62,000 nt of DNA from Symbiodinium natans. Its lineage: Eukaryota; Sar; Dinophyceae; Suessiales; Symbiodiniaceae. The notes beneath the pieces were generated by a model. It did not search any database, was not told the origin of the DNA, and worked only from the letters and a program-made list of their open reading frames with translations. A program made the position numbers and the translations under genes. The first letter of the stretch is position 1, and each line of letters starts with the position of its first letter. This document shows positions 52,869-62,000 of the stretch, one piece after another. Where the stretch lies: assembly GCA_905221605.1 (NCBI GenBank), contig CAJNDS010002679.1, positions 895,001-957,000 of the forward strand. The letters are read 5' to 3'.

Positions 52869-54624
52869 GACAACCCAGATTGCAAAGTTGCTGTTCAACT
52901 ACTAGGTGGTGATCCGTCATGTGTTGCCCTCGGAGCGTCAGAGGGACAGGTCATCTTGCTCGCGCACAAGCGCATACAAGGGCACGACCCTGTCGATCGG
53001 AAAACACGACACAAAGCAGGGCGGCCTGGATGGTTTGAGTGCCATTTGGACCAGTGGCGCTCGTAGTCACTTGCCTTGGTGCTTGTGTTGCTAGAAATAT
53101 TCCTGTTTGTAGACATGTTGTGTCAAGCCACCGTGTGGGATATATATATATATATACACACATACATATATATGTATATATACATATATATATATACATA
53201 TCTGGTAGCCCCCCTCATTGATCGTCCATTGTTTTGTGGCTTTTTCATGTGGCATCGTCTCCATCAGGCACAGAGAACTTGTGCTGATCAGGCACGGGCT
53301 CAGCAAGCCCATTATGGAGTTCAAGGTCGTCCGCTGTGGAACTTTCGAAACTCTTGGATTCTGGGGACCAGGGACGTGGTAGACGTGCACCACGAAGAAA
53401 GGAGAAGAACATGCAAGCAAGCTTAGGAAGTATTAAGGGTTTAGGGTTTAGGGTTTAGACGATTCGTGAAAGTCACCAGTCATATCTGAATTTGACCTAT
53501 GATTTGTGTCAAACGAAACGACCAGATAATCGTAGAAGACGCGAGACTCACTGAACTCCTCCCATCATGTTCAGGAAATTCGAGAACTGCAAATTCCATT
53601 TGTGAAGCCAAGGAACATAGTACTTTAAATCGGAGGCCGTTCTCGGAAAAAACGACATTGCCAAATCTGCAAAGCTGTGTTTCAAACACATGGGCAAGGA
53701 GTCATGAAACTATCAGAGACTCTTTCGTTTTATTGTACGAGGGGCAAGCTATACTCAGTGCAAACGCCGGATAACCCAAAACATAGTCTCTTCTCAATTG
53801 GCGGTCAGCTCTATTTCTTAAAGGCATCTCTACTTATTGAATAACTGTCGGGCATAGAGAATGAAGGACAGCTACTGTGACAACTGACGGGCCGCATGAA
53901 CTTCGATTAACCCACTTTTTGTGCGTTAAAAACAAAAGCCATTGGGTTCTGTATTCAATTTGTGTTGGCTTGTGTGGTTTCAAGTTAGACAGCCGTTCAT
54001 AATATAATAATATGAGTACTTTAGCCCTTTGACTCTGACCTCCAACGTGAAGTGCTTGCAGCTTGTATTGGGGGGGACAACAACTGCCATAATCGAAGCG
54101 ATATGATTCTAGATGTTCTATTCATTAAGCGCATGAAGCTATGTTTTAACTTCGTGGCCATCAGTTGCCAGAAATAACCCATGAGCATCTAGCGCCTGAT
54201 TAAGTTGAAGTAAGCTGACTGTGAAACGCTTTCTGCTGAGCCACGAGTCTTTCTCAGGTAGTTGGCCATTGTTATGCATACGCGTGTCCTGCCACGACCT
54301 AAAATCGCAATATCCAGAAGTTGATTTTGTGCGTAATAGACAGCGCTTTGAAGAGTTTTAAAGTAGATAACAACACACAACATGGCATGGCGCGGCATGG
54401 CACGACAGGCATACATACATTGACATAGATATACACGAGGTCTTGTTGCGGTTCAAAAGCAATTCCACCAATCAGAAACCAAGAACTGGGCCACACTTTG
54501 GCCCGATTAACTGAGCTACCTGCATCTGCAGTTGCCGCAGAATCCATCGCCATTGCGGATGTGTACACTCTGCATACCCTTACATGGGCTGAACTTGATC
54601 TTCATCGGTTTTAAGCTCCGGCAG
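52869..54624. other. unique, partly AT-rich sequence without a confident gene
   Basis: The plus strand is open at 53499-53774 (ICVKRNDQIIVEDARLTELL...) and both strands at 52900-53426. 53780-54180 is AT-richer with no openings. No splice chain found. (TA)n at 53141-53203 and a short telomeric tract at 53436-53458. Confidence 0.4.
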
Positions 54625-55505
54625 AATGAGCTGGGATCCAACAAACTTCTTGCTTTCAACTCGGTGAAAAAGAAATCTGAGCGGGACGCAAGCCCATCGC
54701 TGCTAAGACTTGCGGTGTCTCATAACGCAAGCGCAAACGGCATAGGCAAACAAGTCAAACTTCAGCCCACCGCATTTCTCCGCGCGCCCAACTCGTCGAA
54801 CAGATGGCCAGGTTAGCTATCACTGTACAGTAGCCGTGGATGTGCAATGAAATCGTTTCTCGATCTCTGCAAGCACACAAACAACCTGGCCGCACTGACT
54901 GACTAGAAGACTCGCTCAGGTGTTGCATAAGGAGATCGACGGAGATGATGGCGATCGCGCAATCAAGGTTGGCTTATCTCGGATGAGGATATCCAGCGCA
55001 TGTACGAGACTGAAGACCAGCATGTCAACTCCGGATCGGCAAACCCAGTCCCCAATTCCTCCGCAGCAGAACCCAATGATGACTACATGTCTCCTTCGCC
55101 CAGACTTCTGTCCCATAGGGTTTAGGGTTTAGGGTTTAGGGTTTAGGGTTTAGGGAATAACAGATGGATCTGCGCAGCCAGGTAACACTAGCAGGTGAAG
55201 GGGGCTCACTGTACAGCGCATCGAGAAGCTTCCCGGTCGTAGCCGATCAGCCATCGCTGCTCCTGGGCTTCGTCGCGGCTTCCCACACCAAAAAACTCCG
55301 GGGTTTAGGGTTAGGGTTTAGGGTTTAGGGTGTAGGGCTTAGGGTTTAGGGTTTGGGGTTTGGGGTTTGGGGTTTGGGGTTTGGGTTTAAGGTTTAGGGT
55401 TTAGGGTTTAGGGTTTAGGGTTTAGGGTCACTCGGCCTTGGAGATCTGCGCTGGATCTTTGGGTAAGGTGTCTGGCAGCGCAGCCGACCCCGAGACAAAC
55501 CTTAG
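54625..55505 (+). CDS. five-exon gene of unknown function with purely telomeric introns
   Basis: Exons: 54625-54811 (NELGSNKLLAFNSVKKKSER...), 54968-55119 (WLISDEDIQRMYETEDQHVN..., ending PRLLSHR), 55164-55181 (MDLRSQ, an 18-bp microexon), 55217-55302 (RIEKLPGRSRSAIAAPGLRR...) and 55426-55505 (VTRPWRSALDLWVRCLAAQP...). Every join keeps phase. Intron 2 is five TTTAGGG units plus AATAACAG. Intron 4 (55303-55425) is telomeric from GTTTAGGG to TTTAG. The first exon is open upstream, and more exons are expected on both sides. Content is hydrophilic, Ser/Pro/Asn rich, probably largely disordered. No domain recognised. Confidence 0.6.
55303..55425 (+). repeat. telomeric array forming a proposed 123-bp intron
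   Basis: About 17 units (TTTAGGG, TTTGGGG, one TTAGGG) fill the gap between two open exons exactly. GT comes from GGGTTTAG on the left and AG from TTTAGGG on the right. Confidence 0.75.
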
Positions 55506-56063
55506 GTGAATGCACAACTCATATAGGGAAGGAATATACCTTAACACGATTTAAGGCATATTCCTGAATATGATTTAAGATATATTCCTTTTGAAAAGGG
55601 GTATTGGGCTCTTGGCTCACTGCTTGAGCGAAGCTCTTCGGCAATGACCCACGCGGACTCCACGAGTGTGGCATGCTTCTGCCAAGCGGCTTGTGTGGCC
55701 AATGGCTGGTACTGCCGCTGTTCACGAATGCCTCCTTCCGTTTCTGGAGAACGTCATCTGATGCGAGCTTGCGAGGAGTCATGCAAACCTTGGGCGCGGT
55801 AACGACACAAGGGGCTCAAGGACATGCAAACTTTCGTCCCGGCTGTCATTCAAAGCGCGTGCTGACACAAGCAGTATATAGCCCGCAAGGAGGCCATTCT
55901 TAAACCAGGCTTAGTTGTCCAGTAACCTGGGAGAATCAAAGGTTAACCTTTGGGATGATAAGGGGATTATACTACCCCTACAAGGTGAAAGGTTACCTAC
56001 TCTACTACTAGGCAGGATGCGTAGCCCACCTGACGGATCGGCTGCCAACCTTCGGGTGGAGGG
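55506..56063. other. intergenic with two palindromic tracts
   Basis: AT-rich palindromic stretches at about 55522-55605 (GGAATATACC / GGCATATTCC) and 55932-56002 (AAAGGTTAACCTTT). Openings on both strands at 55519-55903 are unassigned. Confidence 0.4.
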
Positions 56064-59000
56064 TCACAACCCAATGGCACCTTCAGAGGTCGACTGGTGG
56101 CATGAGCAACATCTGGGGTACCCCGTTTATACCCAAAATAGATTGGAATCCCTTTAAAGGGACCACCAAAAAGGGTACCCCTATTTTCGGAAACAGCCAT
56201 GTCCCGAAATGATTTGCGCCTCCGAAGTTTCGAGAGCCGGCGTGTTGCAGTGGACCTTGAAGCTCTGGCCGTTTTATGAAGCATATGGGTCTCAAACCCT
56301 CTACAAGCTGGCGCTGTGAAAATGGGACTGTCGCAGGTGTCACATCGACCTCCAGATTCAGGAGAGCCACTGTACGGGAATCCCACAACACCAGATCGCC
56401 TGCTTGGGCACGGAGGAGCACGGCACCCTGCAGCAAGCGATTGCAGACTATGTCGTCACGTTGCCCACCCCTGCTAAACAACTGGGAAGTGAGTACACGT
56501 GGTGGTACTGCATGGTGACATCCAACGGACTCGCAAAGATGCGTCTGTGCAAAGTTCCGTCTTGCGGGCCTGGCTTAAGATCGGATCGTCTATGGCAACG
56601 GGAACGAAGTCGCCGTTCCGTTTGGCCAGAATGCCTCGAGATGCGCTAAACACAGACCAACAAGAAAGCTGCCCTTTGCTCAACTGCACGCGCGCGAGTC
56701 AATGAATCCATGTTCAGGGATGAATCCTGCATCTGTAATCGCGGCTGCAGCTGCTATCCTCAAAACCCTACCTGGCCTACCTCCTCTTGTCCGCAAATCC
56801 CCCATCCAATTGGCCTTATTTACATATACATATGTGTGTATACAGAGATACATATAGACACATATACATATATATATATATATGTGTGTGTGTGGTCATC
56901 TCCCAAAATGCTACTCATCCAAGATGTGTCGAGGAATGCGTGTAGCTGGGGGGCCGCCAAATATCAAACAAGGTTTTTTAGAACTCACCATATAAATATA
57001 AATATATATATATGTATGTATGTATCGTTGCGGCTCAACTGCTAAAACGATACACACTGTACGTACCTCCACGTTTGAGGCATCTCACAGCCCCTCCAAC
57101 AACTTAGCGGCGTCCCACACTGCAAGCGGCTACACCAAAGGTTTGGGGCTTAGGCAAATGGTGTGATCTCGAATCGAACCCCAAGCAATGTCTGCATGGA
57201 AGGCACTTCGTTTGCAGACGTCTTCATGGTGGTGGTGACTTCCGGGAATGACAACAAGGCCACCAGTGTCTGCAGTGGCGTCGAACAAGGTGACGAGCCC
57301 CTGTATGCAAACTTTGCCCCTGCTGTCCGCGAATCGCGCGTTCTGGTCGCAATGAAACCATCCTGCCCACCGAAATGATGGCCGACAGTTCCACTTCACA
57401 ATGTCTCGCGGCACTCACAAGATAGCCTGCTGCATTCAACCCTAAACCCTAAACCCTAAACCCTCAACCCTCCCACCTCCAGATGTCAGCCAAGACCTCT
57501 TGTATTTCCACGGCCGAAAGATGTTCCCACCATCGAAGGAGACGAGCAGGTCATTTGTGTTCCAAATGGCCGCGAAGGCAGCCTTGCGCAACCAGGCAAC
57601 ACACCAAATCTGACCAAACAGCACAGTGGCACTGGAAGATGCAATAATTAATTATATAAGTAGGTTGGGTTTCAGGTTCGGGTTTAGCAGCCCCGCATCC
57701 TAAATATCCCGAAGCCACTGTTTACAGCCCAGTCTGCGGCCTAGTGAGGGCCGTTTTTGCCTCGGGGGCTCATCCTATGGCCTCAAGACTTTCTTTCGTA
57801 AGCGATTTTCACACGCATGAAGTGTGTTCAATGCAGGCGCAGAAGCTTAATATTAAATTGCAGGTTTTCGCGCGAAGTTTATCTGAAGTTTATTCACTTT
57901 GTGCGCGCAGTAGGCATAGCGTTTGCACTCGAGAACTTCATTGCAACTCTATGGAATATTGAAAAATTGCAAAACCAGATACTGAGTTTCCTGGACTTGG
58001 AGATGAAGACAACAAGGACTCATGCATCTCACTCCAGCTCCAGCGAGATTACAGTAAGACTCATGAACCGACGCGTGTTGTCCAGACCATGACAAGGTTT
58101 CAAGGTGTGACCATGCAAGTCCGGACGGTCACTTGGATTTGAACTAATGCGGAAACTTGTCAAAGGTGGATGTCCTGTTCATCCGTTCGCATACAGGTTA
58201 AGACGAACAGGCAAGCAATGGCGCGTTGAAATATTAACTAGCCAACAAGGAAAAGGAACAAATCCGGTGCACGCCTACTTAAAAGAATCGCATGTGCATT
58301 CTTTAACTTCATATAGCTGTTGCACCTGTAAGCTCGTGCCAATCTACCTTTCAACTAAGGGAGAACAGAAAACAACACGCATGCACGTTGTCTTTGTTCG
58401 TTTATCCCCACCCTCGAACGCCATCGATTTATTGGGGCGTTGGTTCACAAATGAACCCTTCACGAGGAGTCTCCAGGGGTGACTGTGAACGGCTAGACCA
58501 AGAATCCACTGACATGCGAATTCCTTACAAGAAACTTTGTTAGAAGACGAGGAAAACCCGTCTTGAAACCACATGTACGAACCCTTTCACCCTTGTAACT
58601 CTTGGACTTGGAGATAATTCTCAAGGAAGTGATGGGTTTTTATCAGCCAGGGTGTGACACACATCTTGGAAAGGTACGGACCTGAAAATACCAAAAATGT
58701 ATGCTTTCTCTTTTTTAAGACTCATGAAACAGCTACTGGTTTTGGGAGGTTTTTGTGTTCTTTTTCAGGGGCTACTTGGTCATTCAGAAGTGTGTGTGTG
58801 TGCTCTTTCTGGGGCACCAGACATATGTTCAATGTAGTGCTTTGAACTTCATATAAAAGGGTGGGACGAAGGAGCGAGTCAAAATCTTTTGATTTTCCAA
58901 CTTTCATCTGATTTGTTGCGCAGGAAATGCCCGTTCCTAGCCCAAGAAATCTCAGCAATGGCTTCTTTGACTCCTTGCCAAGTCCGCTCCCATCATAGCA

Positions 59001-59952
59001 ATGCGGAGCCTTATATCCAGAGCACCGCAAGAATCATCATAATCGGGAGCCGCTCTTACAGTTTGTCACAAGTGTTGCGTGTCTTTGCCGCACGCCCGAA
59101 ATCACATGCACACAGCACACCTTCACCCGTGGAAGCAGTCGCAAATGCCACATGAAGTCCGACTGGCCGAATCCGAAACCATGTAGGATGCCATTGGCAG
59201 GATTGGGAAGCCAGTCATACCTTGGCGTCCACATATATGATCAAGCTTTTGAGTCTGGATCTGGTGCTGGCGGCTAGATTGAACACTCCGACACAATCCA
59301 TGCTTTACTTGAGACATGAAACCTGTCGTCCCAAGTTCGCACATCATCACGCCGCACACGAGTCCTTGGCAAAGCCTGGCGGGCACGGACCAAGAATCGA
59401 GGAGGCTTCTACTTCGGCTGCTACAGTAGCTCTCACCACCCCTGTGCAGCACACCATGTACAAGTTCTGATGGCCACAGAAGTGGCTGTGGCTGTGTGCT
59501 TTGGCCGATGGCTCTTGCATGTGCTGTTCACAAGACGGAAACGGCCAGGCGGGTGCACCTCCAAGAAATCCCACATCAAGGACCGAGCAGTTGCCAACTC
59601 TGCATCGTCAGCAACGTTCGCTACCACCTCCGCATGGCGCGAAGCTCAAGGTGCAAACCCCAAGTCAAGAGCAGAGTCTGCGCATGTGTTTAAGCTGAGC
59701 CGCAGCGTATCCGTGCTCTTCCAGGTACTCGGACAGCAAGTGCCTGAGGTCGTTCAAACTACAATACTTGAACTCTACGTCGGAAGTTTTCTTGCATATC
59801 AGGCATCGTCAGTGTTCATGCTGGCATATTCCACTCCTGGCAGTGCTGGTTTGCAAGGTAGAAAGGGTCTACAGTGCTCAGCCAAGCTGCTTCTGCGTGT
59901 CCACGTCAAACCGCGGAGGCGCAATTTCGACAACGGGAATGTCCGCATCCAT
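56064..59952 (-). CDS. phytanoyl-CoA dioxygenase (PhyH)-like gene, ten exons
   Basis: Fe(II)/2-oxoglutarate dioxygenase family. Exons: 59952-59883 (MDADIPVVEIAPPRFDVDTQ), 59790-59701 (...EYLEEHGYAA), 59627-59559 (VVANVADDAELATARSLMWD), 59375-59323, 59220-59127 (WLPNPANGILHGFGFGQSDF), 57582-57477 (AAFAAIWNTNDLLVSFDGGN), 57362-57207 (WFHCDQ...GGLVVIPGSH), 56634-56531 (ILAKRNGDFVPVAIDDPILS), 56427-56195 (AGDLVLWDSRTV) and 56112-56064 (TGA). All joins except the first keep phase; about 340 aa, a normal length. HCD is the expected HxD iron motif. The second iron His, expected after DSRTV, is Ala here, so activity is doubtful unless another His serves. Two donors look like GC. The last intron is a MITE; the intron after 57477 begins with telomeric repeats. 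Proteins of this type hydroxylate lipids or small metabolites; the substrate is unknown. Confidence 0.8.
56113..56194 (-). mobile_element. family A MITE as the last intron of the PhyH-like gene (82 bp)
   Basis: In sense direction the intron runs GTTTCCGAAAATAGGGGTAC ... CGGGGTACCCCAG and matches family A (same GGTACCC core and CCTTTAAAGGGATTCC centre). The left arm of the element is shortened. Exon phases on both sides fit (2, then 1 base). Confidence 0.8.
56821..57025. repeat. TA-rich microsatellites in an intron
   Basis: (TATATG/GT)n tracts at 56821-56892 and 57000-57025 inside the intron between the 57207 and 56634 exons of the PhyH-like gene. Confidence 0.85.
57363..57476 (-). repeat. 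intron beginning with telomere-type repeats (114 bp)
   Basis: In sense direction: donor GTGGGAGGG, then GTTGAGGGTTTAGGGTTTAG and more units, then unique sequence to acceptor TTTCGGTGGGCAG. The exons on both sides are unmistakable PhyH family sequence, making this the best-anchored telomeric intron in the window. Confidence 0.85.
57583..59126 (-). other. 1.5-kb intron of the PhyH-like gene
   Basis: Much longer than the other introns. It holds AT-rich sequence and short ORFs on both strands (57744-58092, 58147-58482, 58654-58845) with no family resemblance, and a GTGTGTGTG run at about 58791. It could hide a decayed insertion. Confidence 0.55.
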
Positions 59953-61574
59953 TGCAGGAAAGGACTGGTCACTGCATTAACTTATGCAGCAGGTATGTTC
60001 TAACACAAGCTCTGTAACTTCGAAGCAAGACTGCTTTCTTCAAACCACATCGAACATACACGCGACCCTCTGTCAAGCAAGTCAATAAGCGGTCGGTTGT
60101 TGTCAGAGCAGCCCTGCGATGAGAAGCGCCGTTGGCAGAAATTCCCGATGATGCATTGCGAGGAAAAACCAGCACTCTGCCTTCAAGGTAGCTCATCAAC
60201 TACAGACAACGCAGATTTTGCCGGGCTCCTAAATGTGGCAGCCTGACCCCGATGGACAAGTCTGAAACCAGCCGAGGAGTTTTATTCGGTTCTCAACTTC
60301 ACAAAAGTTCTTGCTGTAGAACAAGGACCTGCCAGACTCTTCCAGAGCAGAAAGACACCCTCAGTGCTACCAGCAAGACACAAAGCTGACTAGACCCGAG
60401 GATAGGGGCATGGCTAAGCACCTCCTTTATTTTTATGCACAGGTACCTGAACCCCATGACATCCTACACGCCGATGCAGCTGGCGAACTCGAACCGCATC
60501 AAAAGTTCCAACCTTTGAACCTCTGAGACATGTGCCATGTGTCACCTCTCCTTGCTGCTCCCCCTAAACCTAAACCCTAAACCCTCAACCCTAAACCCTT
60601 TTCGTTCAAAGTTCGTCAGGCGCCGGGTCTATGCCAGCTTCACGCAGGAGAGTCACCACAGAGCCGTGGCCGGCCTGACAGAGTCGGCACAAGCTGGTGT
60701 CGGATCATACAATGACCAGTAGTTAGCCTGAGAGTACGAAAGCATCGTGAAAATGGGTAAGTAATCCTTTTTCTTGAAGCTGGACTTGCTGGCCCTTTGC
60801 ACAAACCCTAAATCCTAAACACCAACTCCCAAGCCCTAAACCCTGACACAGCACCTGTGTCAGAATTTTGCCGGGGCCTTGGCCGCCCTGTCCAGGGCTG
60901 CTTCCTTGTTGCGAGCAGTGGCTTTCGGTAGGGCCCGGGCCTGCAGCCTCAGGCAGGAAAGGGCTTAGGATTTAAGGCTTAGGGGCTTCGGTTTTGCAAC
61001 TTTTCGGGTTTTTCCTGGCACAGAGGGTTCGGGGGGGTGAAGTGTTCGGGTTCATTACCACGCTAGGTTTCGGGCTACGTCGCTTAGGGGGCCAAGGCTT
61101 GAGGGCAAGCTTCGGCCCAGGGACAAGAGGCTCACTGCCTCTCGCTGACCCCGCGAAGCCGCGATGTGCAACGGGCAGCTACCATCCGTCGCCTTGGATC
61201 CCGAAATGGTCGTTGACTAACATGTCAGAAGTTCAAAGGATAAATCGGGTGCCCCCATCACATCAGATTGGGCACCTTGGGCCAGGAGATTTCGTACATT
61301 CGGGTGGAGTTTCGGGACACGCAACGTAAGGACACGTTTGGGCACGGTGAGATCGTGTAAGACTTCTGCGGCTTAGAGTTTCTGATGACCCCTTGCAATG
61401 CACGAGCCACGTCACGAGCCACTTAACAGCTTCCTGCCACTTACGAGCCACTCCGCTTACGAGCCTTCCTGGGAACCCCATGTCGGACAAATTAGCGAAC
61501 TCCCCGAACAACACATCAAGAACCAGAGATTTCCGCAGCAGCTACTACGCAGGGGATTCCTACTTTGTAGGTAC
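59953..61574. other. intergenic or 5' region, no confident gene
   Basis: Short CCCTAAA tract at 60565-60600 and TTTAGG remnants near 60960. Openings at 60537-60722 (plus) and 61263-61514 (minus) are unsupported. ACGAGCCAC recurs several times near 61400-61460. Confidence 0.4.
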
Positions 61575-62000
61575 CTGCGAATCTCCTCGGTAGTAAGCTC
61601 CGAACTGTCCCCTCGCAAGCACCGTGCCTCAGGACGAAACCGACCCTTCCTGCGCAAAGAAGTAAACATGGCCAGGCGACTGGAGCATTTGGTGAGGCAC
61701 GAAGTGAGAGGAGGACTTTCAAAACCTGCAGGTGCCCATCCAAGGATGCCATGTGAATGGGACGTAGGTCACCCCGCGCACGGGCGTCAACTTGTCCCCG
61801 GGCTTGCAGCAACCAGTGTAGCATCGTCACATGACCGCCACTGGCGGCCAAGTGGAGTGGCTGCACTCGAGACGAGGATGCGACCGTCACAGGGGACATG
61901 CCACGGTCTTGCAGCCACTGGGCGACACTCGTATGACCTGCAGTGGCAGCAACATGCATCAAGGTCAGCTCGTCCACCTGTAGCTGCGGGTTGTTGCCAG
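61575..62000 (-). CDS. ankyrin-repeat protein, 3' exons (5' end outside window)
   Basis: The minus strand is open from the window edge. Three ankyrin repeats are visible: LTLMHVAATAGHTSVAQWLQ, then VQPLHLAASGGHVTMLHWLL, then LRPIHMASLDGHLQVLKVLL, with the usual HLAA.GGH and LL core at about 33-residue spacing. The exon probably ends near 61726 (CTGCAG, GTTTTG) or shortly after. A further exon at 61649-61575 (acceptor ACTTCTTTGCGCAG; GRFRPEARCLRGDSSELTTE; donor GTACCT) likely follows, though the phase was not settled. Ankyrin repeats bind proteins; partners are unknown. Confidence 0.7.

Overview
The window looks like nuclear DNA of a dinoflagellate, most likely a symbiodiniacean or relative. 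This is inference from three things: plant/alveolate-type telomere repeats (TTTAGGG) scattered everywhere in both orientations, genes cut into very short exons (about 18-400 bp) by very short introns with loose splice sites (GT or GC donors, AG acceptors often followed by G), and many short palindromic elements. No prokaryotic operons, rRNA, tRNA or CRISPR array were seen. Most coding calls are exon chains joined by hand. The strongest are those in which several exons keep one reading frame across the proposed introns.

Layout. 1-14.5 kb: dense mosaic of TTTAGGG/CCCTAAA arrays alternating with 60-250 bp unique islands, many of which read as exons (for example 1062-1289, 2722-2826, 2964-3282, 7466-7712, 9699-9801); one intact secreted-protein ORF lies at 13060-13623. 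15.15-24.6 kb: a 9.45 kb block bounded by 27-bp perfect inverted repeats and made almost wholly of satellites: a 310-bp palindrome-rich satellite with a 3-unit (about 930 bp) higher-order pattern, a CCCATCAT array, a 5 kb complex minisatellite that flips strand near its right end, and a (CTA)n tract. 24.6-62 kb: gene-bearing region with exons on both strands. It holds a class-3 lipase (minus, 31.1-31.9 kb) divergent from a seven-exon unknown gene (plus, 32.05-33.3 kb), a small basic protein gene (33.7-34.2 kb), a two-exon C-terminus (34.9-35.3 kb), assorted single exons (39.8-51.3 kb), a four-exon unknown gene (minus, 51.6-52.6 kb), a five-exon unknown gene (plus, 54.6-55.5 kb), a ten-exon phytanoyl-CoA dioxygenase-like gene (minus, 56.1-59.95 kb) and the end of an ankyrin-repeat gene (minus, 61.6-62 kb).

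The most interesting signal is that the scattered telomere-like arrays often sit exactly where introns are needed. The repeat unit itself supplies GT (GGGTTTAG) and AG (TTTAGGG), and frame-keeping exon chains are found with introns that are wholly telomeric (1152-1213; 55303-55425) or begin or end with telomeric repeats (51779-51835, 51950-52050, 55120-55163, 57363-57476, 33088-33211). A second intron source is a family of about 70-260 bp palindromic MITE-like elements: one copy with an 8-bp target duplication forms an intron of the 51.6-52.6 kb gene, and another is the last intron of the dioxygenase gene. Together they suggest a genome in which both telomeric repeats and MITEs generate or colonise introns. 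RNA evidence is needed to confirm this.
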